Of a DNA stretch of 32,955 nt, positions 15,280 through 22,271 are shown piece by piece. The first letter of the stretch is position 1, and each line of letters starts with the position of its first letter. The DNA lies in contig QEUW01000163.1 in assembly GCA_003577005.1 (NCBI GenBank), forward strand, positions 1 to 32,955. Reading direction: 5' to 3'. Position numbers and translations under genes: made by a program. Origin of the DNA: Chloroflexota bacterium (GTDB lineage Bacteria; Chloroflexota; Anaerolineae; Caldilineales; Caldilineaceae). Under the pieces are notes generated by a model. It was not told the DNA's origin. It searched no databases and saw only the letters and a program-made list of their open reading frames with translations.

Positions 15280-15702
15280 ATGCGCTACTTGCTTGATACC
15301 AACATTGTCTTAGAGCCGTTGAAGACGCCGGCCAGCATCTCTGTACTCGAACAGATGCGTCACCATCGCGGCTCGCTAGTGCTGGCGGCAACTGTGTGGC
15401 ACGAACTATGGTTTGGCTGTCATCGCTTACCACCCTCACGCCGTCGTTCCGAACTAGAGTATTATTTAGTCAACATTCTCGCACAGGAGATGCCGATCTT
15501 GCCCTACAGTGAGAATGCGGCCGAATGGTTTGCCGCCGAACGAGCAAGACTCGTAAGCCGCGGTTTACCACCGCCAATTGCCGATGGCCAAATTGCCGCA
15601 GTCGCCGCAGTCAACGGTCTGACCCTGGTAACCCGCAACGTGGCTGACTTTGCGCTGTTTCAAGGGCTCATCATCGAGAACTGGTTCGAGCCTACCCCTT
15701 GA
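15280..15702 (+). CDS. vapC: VapC-like PIN-domain ribonuclease toxin
   Basis: 140 residues with the four acidic positions of PIN nucleases: LLDTNIV (D6), WHELWFG (E42), PPPIADGQIAA (D102) and LVTRNVADF (N120/D123). PIN toxins cleave tRNA or rRNA using Mg or Mn. The start follows the antitoxin stop by 2 bases. The last 11 bases overlap the 3' end of the minus-strand Gfo/Idh gene, so the module sits tail to tail with a metabolic gene and transcription could collide there. The length and PPPIADG loop match VapC of chromosomal Phd/VapC pairs. The assignment is strong. Confidence 0.93.
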   Translation: MRYLLDTNIVLEPLKTPASISVLEQMRHHRGSLVLAATVWHELWFGCHRLPPSRRRSELEYYLVNILAQEMPILPYSENAAEWFAAERARLVSRGLPPPIADGQIAAVAAVNGLTLVTRNVADFALFQGLIIENWFEPTP

Positions 15703-16717
15703 TCCCTCCCGTTGCCCGCAGCAGCGTCTCCTGCACCAGCAACTCGTGCGCATAGCTACGGTCGGGTGGCTGTTCGCCGCGGATCGTGGCGATAAACGAG
15801 GCCAGGGCCAGGTCATGCGTCTCCTGGCGACCCTGTTCGGGCACGGGGATCATGTGCAGGCCCTTGTCGTAGCCGCCACCCGCCTCCTCAAGACAGAGCC
15901 GCAGCGTGTGCGCCGGTTCGAATGGCTCCACGATAATGGCGCTCCCTTTGGTGCCGTACACTTCAAAACGACGCGCCATGGGCCGCGTCTCCATGGCCGC
16001 AATGTCGATGAAGGCGATCGCCTTGCCAAACTCAAAGACGGCAAGTGTGTTGTCCTTGAACGCAGGGATAGTATCCGTCGTATCGTTGCGCAGAAAGGCC
16101 TTCACCTTGCTGGGCCGTCCCAAGAGCCAGACCACCTGGTCGAGCATGTGGCCGCCCAGATCATAAAAGATGCCACCCTCGTGCCGGCTGATCGTGTCGC
16201 GTGTATTGTATCCAGTACCCTCACGTTGGGTTGGAATGTTGGTGGACATGTGCGCTCGCACCGAGAAGATCTGCCCCAACAGACCGGACTTTGCCCACTC
16301 GGCCACCTGCCGGAAGCCGTGATGGTAGCGAAACATGTAGCCCATCTGAAGCACCCGGCTCTGCTCCTCGGCGCGCCGGACGATGCGTTGCCATTGCGGC
16401 CAGTTGTCGCCAGCGGGCTTGTCATACAGCACGTGCTTGCCGGCGTTGACGATCTGCTCGGTCTGATCTAGACTCTCGGCGTTCAGCCCTTCCGACGTGA
16501 TGGCGATAATCGTCGGGTCGTTTAGCATCTCGTCGGCGCTGGCGAACCAGCGATCAACCTGGCGGAAGGGTTCCTGATCCATCACCTCTTGGCGGCGCAG
16601 TGGGTCTGGTTCGTAGACGCCGGCCAATTCTACTTGCGGATTGCTCAACATCGACGCAATCCAAGAGACAGCGTGGCCGTGTTTGGTGCCATACTGGGCC
16701 ATGCGGATCGTACTCAT
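15692..16717 (-). CDS. Gfo/Idh/MocA family NAD(P)-dependent oxidoreductase
   Basis: 341 residues. The N-terminal Rossmann motif is unusual, RMAQYGTKHGHA (residues 5-16) in place of GxGxxG, a form seen in one Gfo/Idh branch. VLYDKPAG (DKP at 99-101) replaces the common EKP but keeps the Lys. The C-terminal domain has GGIFYDLGGHMLDQVVWLLG with the conserved Asp and His. The expected reaction is NAD(P)-linked redox of a sugar derivative. The ATG at 16717 has GGAGC upstream. Its 3' end overlaps the PIN toxin gene by 11 bases; upstream it is divergent from the DUF3782-like gene. It is the most divergent of the five Gfo/Idh proteins here. Confidence 0.88.
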   Translation of the reverse strand: MSTIRMAQYGTKHGHAVSWIASMLSNPQVELAGVYEPDPLRRQEVMDQEPFRQVDRWFASADEMLNDPTIIAITSEGLNAESLDQTEQIVNAGKHVLYDKPAGDNWPQWQRIVRRAEEQSRVLQMGYMFRYHHGFRQVAEWAKSGLLGQIFSVRAHMSTNIPTQREGTGYNTRDTISRHEGGIFYDLGGHMLDQVVWLLGRPSKVKAFLRNDTTDTIPAFKDNTLAVFEFGKAIAFIDIAAMETRPMARRFEVYGTKGSAIIVEPFEPAHTLRLCLEEAGGGYDKGLHMIPVPEQGRQETHDLALASFIATIRGEQPPDRSYAHELLVQETLLRATGGIKG

Positions 16718-16803
16718 GAATGCTCCTGGCTACATTGGGTGCGGATGGATAAGGAATAGTCTATCCAAGGAAAGAGTTTGCCGCAAATCGGTTTCTTGAC
16801 CAA

Positions 16804-16832
16804 TTGAATCGCTGGCATATTTCTGCTAGAAT
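16804..16832 (+). promoter_or_regulatory. Candidate promoter of DUF3782-like gene
   Basis: TTGAAT (16804-16809), a 17-base spacer and TAGAAT (16827-16832) lie 24 bases before the ATG, giving a very short leader that still holds the GAGGAA ribosome site (16848-16853). Confidence 0.5.
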
Positions 16833-16856
16833 CCTCTCACAGGAAGCGAGGAAGCC

Positions 16857-17441
16857 ATGAGTCAAGCACACACCAGCTTTGAGACAACTGAACAACAAAC
16901 GATGGGGAAGCTTGACCACCGTGTGGCTACTTTGGAAAGAGAAGTGGCCGGACGCTTTAACGCGCTCTATGAGCATTTCATGTGGTTTGAGATCGGCGCG
17001 GCGGCAAGAGACGAACAAGTAGATGCGGGGGTCGAGACACCAGCTACTCCAATGAACAGTGCCATGTACGCTGCCGTTCGCGCACTTGACCGATTAGGAC
17101 GACCTTGGGGCATCCGCAACGAACGGCTCTTCCGGCAGACCATGCGTGATATTCTGCAAAAGAGCTTCGGCGCCGAAGTGCGTGAACTCCATCTGCGCGG
17201 CGAACAGTTTGATTGTCTCATCATCGACGGTCAGCATATTCTTGTCGAGATTGCAGCAAGCGTCGGACAGGACATAGTACGCCGGCTCGAGCGCAAGCGC
17301 CAATTGTACATCGACGAGACCAGCGTCACACCCGCACGCTTTATCCTCGCCGTCGGCTCGATCCACAGCCGGCGCGCCGAAGCCTTGCGCGCCGCCGGTT
17401 TTGACGTTATCGAGCCGGAAGAGGAAGAGACTGAATTGTAA
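16857..17441 (+). CDS. DUF3782-like protein (degenerate PD-(D/E)xK nuclease fold)
   Basis: 194 residues. The first 50 residues are a predicted coiled coil (TMGKLDHRVATLEREVAGRF). The C-terminal 110 residues follow DUF3782/PD-(D/E)xK-like proteins: GRPWGIRNERLFRQTM, then EQFDCLIIDGQHILVEIAASVG, where Asp and Glu of the fold are present but the motif Lys, normally two residues after the Glu (EIK), is Ala (EIA). Such proteins are common in filamentous cyanobacteria and Chloroflexota, often in multiple copies, and their function is unknown. Without the Lys, nuclease activity is unlikely. It stands alone on the plus strand between minus-strand metabolic genes, with its own promoter, which suggests independent insertion. 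The C-terminus is acidic (EPEEEETEL). Confidence 0.7.
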   Translation: MSQAHTSFETTEQQTMGKLDHRVATLEREVAGRFNALYEHFMWFEIGAAARDEQVDAGVETPATPMNSAMYAAVRALDRLGRPWGIRNERLFRQTMRDILQKSFGAEVRELHLRGEQFDCLIIDGQHILVEIAASVGQDIVRRLERKRQLYIDETSVTPARFILAVGSIHSRRAEALRAAGFDVIEPEEEETEL

Positions 17442-17479
17442 GCTCAATCTCCCCCTCGCTCCCAAAATCCCTACCGAAT

Positions 17480-18445
17480 TTACGCACAGACCGGGTTGTC
17501 CGCGTTCCAACGGTTGAACACCCCGGCCCCTTCAGTTGCCAGCTTGTAACGCGTGTCGGCCCATAGCCGGTGCCATTCGGCCGGGTTGTGCAACTCACTT
17601 TCCGGGTTCTGGCGGCTGCGGGCGACAAAACCGGGAAAATAGCCACGCCCGGTCGGCTGGCCGATGGGATTGTAGCGCAGGTCAAAGCTCCAGCGGATGT
17701 TGTCGCTGTGATTCGAGTGCGAGGCGTGGATGGTCAACTTGGTGAGGAAGAGCACATCTCCCCGCTTCATGGGTACGGATTTGGCTTTGCCGTTGAGGAG
17801 TTTGCCGGGAATTTTCAACCCGCCCACGCTGGGGCAGTGGTCGAGCAGACCCTGGCGGTGGCTCCCCGGCCAGACACAGAGACAGCCGTTCTCCACCGTG
17901 GCGTCCCACAATGGGAACCAGACGGTCAAGATATTCGTAGCGTCGGCTTCGGGCAACACCACGCCGTTGTCCTGGTGGACCGGCGTCTTGCCCAGTTGGA
18001 CATGGCCGTTCTCGGCCTTAGGCGTCAGGTGTTCGGGTGGCTTGAGGCGGACATGCTGCACCGGGTTCGAGTAGATCTCCGGCCCGATCAGCGACTCGAC
18101 AGCGTCGAGCAATTTGGGGTTGGTCAGCGTGCGGAAGACGGCCGGGCCGGCCCAGAAGGGTGTATCTTCCTTAACATTGCCTTGTGGGAGCGAAAAGTCA
18201 AAGTACTGGGCGTGGACCTTGCCGCTCTCCTTGTAGATCTCGATCAAGCGCTGGCCAAAGGGAAGGTCAGCGTAGAGCGAGGAGATTTCTCCTTTAAGAT
18301 AGAGCTCCTCAGCCAGCCGGTCCAACACACCGTGATACTCCTCGATGATCGGGTCCAGATCCTCTTCTGGATCAAAGAGCCCTTCGACCAGCAGATAGCC
18401 CTCTTCCTCAAACTGTGCAACCTGTTTTGGGGTCAAGTGTGCCAT
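17480..18445 (-). CDS. Phytanoyl-CoA dioxygenase (PhyH) family protein
   Basis: 321 residues from the ATG at 18445, which has a perfect AGGAGG site; an in-frame start 11 codons upstream lacks one. The Fe(II)/2-oxoglutarate dioxygenase facial triad is visible as TPVHQDNG (H157, D159) and a distal His in LTIHASHSNHSDNIR (H240 or H243), with R251 in NIRWSFDLRY as the likely 2-oxoglutarate anchor. LCVWPGSHRQGLL is typical of PhyH proteins. Bacterial members hydroxylate diverse small molecules, and in sugar islands of this type the substrate is unknown. It is 123 bases downstream of a Gfo/Idh gene on the same strand, with an inverted repeat in between, and ends 38 bases from the DUF3782-like gene (convergent). 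Family sure, substrate open. Confidence 0.88.
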   Translation of the reverse strand: MAHLTPKQVAQFEEEGYLLVEGLFDPEEDLDPIIEEYHGVLDRLAEELYLKGEISSLYADLPFGQRLIEIYKESGKVHAQYFDFSLPQGNVKEDTPFWAGPAVFRTLTNPKLLDAVESLIGPEIYSNPVQHVRLKPPEHLTPKAENGHVQLGKTPVHQDNGVVLPEADATNILTVWFPLWDATVENGCLCVWPGSHRQGLLDHCPSVGGLKIPGKLLNGKAKSVPMKRGDVLFLTKLTIHASHSNHSDNIRWSFDLRYNPIGQPTGRGYFPGFVARSRQNPESELHNPAEWHRLWADTRYKLATEGAGVFNRWNADNPVCA

Positions 18446-18488
18446 GTAGCCTCCTAAAAAGCTGTTCACAGAGAACACTGAGAGTTGG

Positions 18489-18559
18489 CACAGAGGGCAC
18501 AGAGAGGAGAATTTAGAGCTTATCTCGGTGTGCTCTGTGTCTCCTCTGTGCCCTCTGTG
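18489..18559. repeat. Imperfect inverted repeat (CACAGAGGGCACAGAG type), 31-base spacer
   Basis: The arm 18489-18509 pairs with 18541-18559 over 19 base pairs with a two-base insertion in the left arm. The sequence is built from repeated CACAGAG units. It lies between the Gfo/Idh gene at 18569 and the PhyH gene and probably affects the end of the first transcript. Confidence 0.75.
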
Positions 18560-18568
18560 AACTGTTTT

Positions 18569-19702
18569 TTACTCTTCGCGCGCCGGCGCATCGTCGCTGG
18601 TCATCCGCTCGCCGCGCAAGAGGAAAGCGCGAATGTCATAGCGCCCGGGCCGTTCGGGCGTCAGGTGGCCCGACTCGACCATGAGTTCCAGCGGGTTGAC
18701 CTTGGTGCGCACGGGCAAGATCACCTTTTCGTGCATGCGCGCTGATTCGTAGACGGCGTGGATCATCTCGAGCGCCTTGTAGCCGTTCTCGGCGCGGCCA
18801 CGGTGTGTCTCCACCTTGCCTTCGATCCAGTCGGCCAGTTCGTCGGCCTGGCCGGCGCCGCCCTCGCGCCACTCGAAGCGGTCGCCCAGTTCCTTGACCT
18901 TGAAGAATTTGCCGTCCGGCTCGTGTAGCTCCCAGCGACCGCCGGTGTCTTTGTTGAGCAGTTGCAACTGTTCGGTGGTCATGTTGATCATGCCTTCGCT
19001 GCCATAGATCAGCGCACCCTGGTAGACGGTATCTGTGACATCGCTGAGCAGCAGGGCGTTTGCGCCATTGCGAAACCGAAAGACGCCGACCGCGCAATCT
19101 TCGATGCGCGTGCCCCGCTCGTAGATGTCGGTCTTGCGTTCGATGTTGCCCATGACCCACTCACATTCCTCGTCGCCCAGCAGATAGCGGTACATATCGG
19201 TCTGGTGCGAGCTGTAGTTGGGCATCCCCTGCCAGCCGTAGCTGGTGATGTGTTGCACCCGGCCGATGGCGCCCTGGGCGATCAGATCTTTCGCCAGCGT
19301 ATAGGCCGGCAGAAAGCGACGTTGGTGGCCGATGACGAGCTTGACTCCATTGCGGCGACAGGCGATGATCATCTGTTCGGCGCGGCCCAGGGTATCAGCC
19401 ATTGGCTTTTCGCAGATGATGCCCTTGGGCTTGTAGGCAGCGGCGGCGATAGTCCAGGTGGCGTGGCCGGTGTGCCAGGTGCAGATGGAGACGACATCCA
19501 GGTTCTCCTCCTCCATCATCTTCCGGGCGTCGGTGTAATGTTTGGTCTGGAGGCCAAAACGGGCATCCATATCGTCCATGGCGCTCTCGTTGAGGTCGGC
19601 GAGCGCAACGACATCGTACCGTTCGCAATCGATGTAGCCACCGACATGGTTCCTGCTGATGCCGCCACAGCCGATCACCCCAGCACGCAATTTGGTCGAC
19701 AT
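18569..19702 (-). CDS. Gfo/Idh/MocA family NAD(P)-dependent oxidoreductase
   Basis: 377 residues. RAGVIGCGGISRNH (residues 6-19) is the cofactor loop; IICEKPMADT follows (EKP at 98-100). HQRRFLPAY and the segment around SSHQTDMYRYLLGD (the catalytic His here is in HQTD) form the substrate domain. The expected reaction is NAD(P)-dependent oxidation of a sugar or inositol-type hydroxyl. The start has AGGAG (CACAGGAGTAGAT then ATG). The gene lies just upstream of the PhyH dioxygenase on the same strand. It is preceded by a 537-base gap full of short repeats. The acidic C-terminus (SDDAPAREE) is unremarkable. Confidence 0.9.
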   Translation of the reverse strand: MSTKLRAGVIGCGGISRNHVGGYIDCERYDVVALADLNESAMDDMDARFGLQTKHYTDARKMMEEENLDVVSICTWHTGHATWTIAAAAYKPKGIICEKPMADTLGRAEQMIIACRRNGVKLVIGHQRRFLPAYTLAKDLIAQGAIGRVQHITSYGWQGMPNYSSHQTDMYRYLLGDEECEWVMGNIERKTDIYERGTRIEDCAVGVFRFRNGANALLLSDVTDTVYQGALIYGSEGMINMTTEQLQLLNKDTGGRWELHEPDGKFFKVKELGDRFEWREGGAGQADELADWIEGKVETHRGRAENGYKALEMIHAVYESARMHEKVILPVRTKVNPLELMVESGHLTPERPGRYDIRAFLLRGERMTSDDAPAREE

Positions 19703-19954
19703 ATCTACTCCTGTGATTTTTTACGGTTGGTCAAGCAACAAGGAATCCCGCGCCATGGATGTAGATCCCGTGCGAGGGACAACGATAGCTCATCTCAGAT
19801 TACACAGATTTTGATTTTGCATCTATCAAGTCTGTGGAACAAGTGAAGCCAACGCCGAGCAATTTTGATTCGGCACATTCGGACAAGAAATAGTATACAA
19901 CGACAACATAATGGCCGGCAATCTCACTTTTTTACCAGGGTGCGTCCGTGCGTT

Positions 19955-20012
19955 GCACCTACCAGGTGCGATGCACGTCTCAGGCGCCACGCACTTTTCA
20001 AGTACACGCACC
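19955..20012. repeat. Tandem array of about 18-base palindromic units
   Basis: Three units follow each other: GCACCT-ACC-AGGTGC-GAT (19955), GCACGT-CTC-AGGCGC-CAC (19973) and GCACTT-TTC-AAGTAC-AC (19991), then GCACC begins a fourth at 20008. Each is a 6-base stem with a 3-base loop; the arms vary but often keep pairing. No gene, spacer-like unique sequence or transposase accompanies it. Confidence 0.65.
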
Positions 20013-20153
20013 GCTGTGCAGGCTGAAATGTCAACCGAACCTGGCCGATCTGGAACAGCCGCTCACATGGCTGGGTAGCCATATCCAGCAACTGTACGCC
20101 ATGTTGCGCAAAGGCAGATCCCCCTTGCCCGGATGAAGAGCCAGCAAGGAGAT

Positions 20154-20227
20154 AAAAATAGAACACAGATTTTCAGGATGTTCGCCAAGTTACGGCATTT
20201 TATCTGTGCAATCTGTGTTCTATTTTT
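20154..20227. repeat. 18-bp perfect inverted repeat, 38-base spacer
   Basis: The arm 20154-20171 (AAAAATAGAACACAGATT) is the exact reverse complement of 20210-20227. It ends 12 bases from the SDR stop codon at 20240. Read from the SDR gene, the second arm gives a stem with an A/T-rich foot, so it may terminate that operon. Confidence 0.8.
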
Positions 20228-20239
20228 GCGTCAGGACAA

Positions 20240-21007
20240 TTACACAGCCGTGTAACCACCATCCACACAGATGATCTGGCCTGTAGTCATACGTGCGGCG
20301 GGTGAGGCCAGATAGATCACTGCACCGGCGATCTCCTCCGGCTCGGCCAGGCGTCCCATGGGCACCTTCTCCAGATTCTTGGCAAAGGCCGGGTTTTTGA
20401 CCGCCGCCTCCAGCATGGGCGTACGGGTAAAGGTGGGCGCTACGGCGTTGACCGTGATCTTGTTGGGGGCCCACTCGGCCGCCAGCGAGCGGGTGAACTG
20501 GCCAACCGCCCCTTTGGCCGCGGCGTAGGGTGTACGCAACGGGCCACCGACTACGCCCGCCTGCGAACTGATGGTGATGATCGCGCCTTCGGTGTTCTGC
20601 TCGATCATCTTACGCGCCACCGCCGTGGCGATAAAGTATGCGCCTTTGAAGTTGACATCGACGATAAAATCAAATTCTTCTTCCGTGTAGTCGAGCGCCG
20701 GTTTGGGCGTGTTGACGCCCGCATTGTTGACCAGCACATCGATGCGCCCGAACGCCGACGCCACGTTGTCGACAAAGGTGTTGATACTCGCCACGCTGGC
20801 CAGGTCAAGCGGCCAGGCCTCGACGCGACGCCCCATGGCGCGACACTCCTCCACCACTGGCTGCGCCTCCTCGATGTTGCGGTTACCCAGCGCCAGATCC
20901 GCCCCCCACTCGGCCGCGGAGAGGGCAATCGCCTTGCCAATACCCTTACTTGCCCCAGTGACGATCATCACTTTGCCAGTCAGGTCGAAATTTACTCGTT
21001 TGGTCAT
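20240..21007 (-). CDS. Short-chain dehydrogenase/reductase (classical SDR)
   Basis: 255 residues, the classical SDR length. The cofactor motif TGASKGIGKAIA (residues 18-29), NNAGVN (94-99), the active-site Asn in DVNFKG (N119), ITISSQAG (S147/S148) and YAAAK (Y161, K165) are all in place. The C-terminus VIYLASPAARMTTGQIICVDGGYT is characteristic of the family that includes gluconate 5-dehydrogenase and 3-oxoacyl-ACP reductase-like enzymes. In this sugar island a polyol or sugar-acid dehydrogenase is most likely. It is downstream of the DapA-like and Gfo/Idh genes on the same strand, separated from the latter by 61 bases that hold an inverted repeat. The start has AAGGAGAAC. Family certain, substrate inferred. 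Confidence 0.92.
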   Translation of the reverse strand: MTKRVNFDLTGKVMIVTGASKGIGKAIALSAAEWGADLALGNRNIEEAQPVVEECRAMGRRVEAWPLDLASVASINTFVDNVASAFGRIDVLVNNAGVNTPKPALDYTEEEFDFIVDVNFKGAYFIATAVARKMIEQNTEGAIITISSQAGVVGGPLRTPYAAAKGAVGQFTRSLAAEWAPNKITVNAVAPTFTRTPMLEAAVKNPAFAKNLEKVPMGRLAEPEEIAGAVIYLASPAARMTTGQIICVDGGYTAV

Positions 21008-21026
21008 GTTGTTCTCCTTGCGTTTA

Positions 21027-21075
21027 GGATTAGGGATTGGGGATTAGGGGGACGGCGGTGCCTAATCCCTAATCC
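21027..21075. repeat. 12-bp inverted repeat (GGATTAGGGATT) overlapping a stop codon
   Basis: The arm 21027-21038 is the exact reverse complement of 21064-21075; an alternative 9-base-pair stem joins 21040-21048 to 21061-21069. The right arm covers the TAG of the Gfo/Idh gene (21071-21069). The two pairings exclude each other. Confidence 0.65.
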
Positions 21076-22112
21076 CTTCTCTCCACCTTCACTACCGTCT
21101 TCGTCTCCGCTGCCTGGTAGATCGCTTCGACCACGGCCATGGTGCCGAGGTTATCGCGGCCGGAGGTGAGCGGTTCTGTGCCGTTACGGATGCATTCGAG
21201 GAAGTGGCGGATTTCGGCCACCACCGAATCTACATAGGGATAGGAGGGGATGTCGAGTTTTGTCATGCCGCCGCTATATTCGGGGATCTTGGTGCTGTAG
21301 ATGTGCCAGCCCTGGACGTTGTGAAGGATGCCTTCGTCACCGTAGAAGATGGTCAACTCGCCCGTGGCCGTGGGGATCGGCACTTTGTAGGCGGCAAAGA
21401 GGTAAAACGCCTCGCCGATGATGCCGTTGGCAAAGGTCATCACAAAGGCGGCGATATCTTCGTTGCCACCTGGTTTATAGTTGGGATTGAGACCCGTGTG
21501 GCCGTTGAAAGCAGCTACCTCGTCCACCTCGCCAAAGAAGTGGCGCATGAGGTCGATCTTATGCACTGCGGTCTGCGCCACCATGCCGCCGCCGGACAGT
21601 TCCCTATGAAAGATCCAACTGTCGGGCGGGTACATGTGCTTGACAAACTGGTTGCAATCAAACCGCAGCGCCACAACACGCCCGATGGCCTGGCGGTCGA
21701 GCAGTTGCTTGATCCGCACATGCTCCGGCTGGAAACGCTGATTTTGGCCGACCATCAGCACCGTGCCCGCCTGTTTGGCGGCAGCCACCATCTCTCTGCA
21801 CTCAGCCAGGTTGAGCGCCATCGGCTTTTCCACCAACACATGTTTGCCCGCCACCGCGGCCGCCAGTGCGATGGGTGCGTGTTGGTGGGGCGGCATACAG
21901 ATGCTGATGGCGTCCACATCGTCGCGCTCGATCACCGCCTGCCAACTGCCGGTGGCGTAGGCGCCAAAATCCTGGGCAAAGTTCGTCGCCAGTTCGATGT
22001 TGTATTCGTCGCAGCAGACGACGACCTGGCTGAGGTCGGCTGCCGCTTTGTAGCCCTGGGCGTGATGGCGGGCGATCTTGCCGCAACCCAAGATGCCGAT
22101 CCGAAGGGTCAT
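21069..22112 (-). CDS. Gfo/Idh/MocA family NAD(P)-dependent oxidoreductase
   Basis: 347 residues from the ATG at 22112, which has AGGAG 7 bases upstream and puts LRIGILGCGKIARHH (residues 3-17) at the N-terminus; a longer in-frame start reads through the intergenic inverted repeat. HVLVEKPMAL carries EKP (95-97). The C-terminal domain has GGGMVAQTAVHKIDLMRHFFG with the conserved Asp/His arrangement. The reaction expected is NAD(P)-linked redox of a sugar or sugar acid. It lies between the DapA-family aldolase (159 bases upstream) and the SDR (61 bases downstream), all on the same strand, and these three probably work in one pathway. The substrate is unknown. Confidence 0.9.
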   Translation of the reverse strand: MTLRIGILGCGKIARHHAQGYKAAADLSQVVVCCDEYNIELATNFAQDFGAYATGSWQAVIERDDVDAISICMPPHQHAPIALAAAVAGKHVLVEKPMALNLAECREMVAAAKQAGTVLMVGQNQRFQPEHVRIKQLLDRQAIGRVVALRFDCNQFVKHMYPPDSWIFHRELSGGGMVAQTAVHKIDLMRHFFGEVDEVAAFNGHTGLNPNYKPGGNEDIAAFVMTFANGIIGEAFYLFAAYKVPIPTATGELTIFYGDEGILHNVQGWHIYSTKIPEYSGGMTKLDIPSYPYVDSVVAEIRHFLECIRNGTEPLTSGRDNLGTMAVVEAIYQAAETKTVVKVERRD

Positions 22113-22189
22113 GCAAACGCTCCTGTGGGTTTGTGGGAAACAGTTTTGATGCAACCAGATCTCAGGGGCTTGACAATCCGCTATCATGC

Positions 22190-22257
22190 ACGTAGGTGCG
22201 GTTTCCATACCGCACATGCCCTGGCGAGGATGAGCAGGATAGAAACCGCACCTACGT
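22190..22257. repeat. 16-bp perfect inverted repeat with a competing inner hairpin
   Basis: The arm ACGTAGGTGCGGTTTC (22190-22205) is exactly reversed and complemented at 22242-22257. An inner hairpin GTGCGGT (22196-22202) with ACCGCAC (22209-22215) uses the same left arm and would exclude the long stem. It lies between the DapA-like stop codon and the Gfo/Idh start. Confidence 0.8.
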
Positions 22258-22271
22258 TATGGCAGCAGAAC

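Larger units (their letters stand above)
19703..20239. other. 537-base intergenic region rich in small palindromes, no gene
   Basis: No convincing coding sequence, tRNA or ribosomal RNA was seen. From left to right it holds the leader of the Gfo/Idh gene, an ATTACACAGATTTTGATT stretch related to the later inverted repeat, a run of 18-base hairpins (19955-20012), a non-descript part, and the 18-base-pair inverted repeat at 20154-20227. Small open frames here lack ribosome sites and family resemblance. Confidence 0.6.

Noticed and set aside
19955..20012. CRISPR array
   Set aside because: Units abut with no unique spacers, are only 17-18 bases and vary; no cas genes are near.
19934..20160. tRNA or structured RNA gene in the large gap
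   Set aside because: The palindromes do not fold to a cloverleaf, and no GTTC-type T loop with a matching acceptor stem was found.
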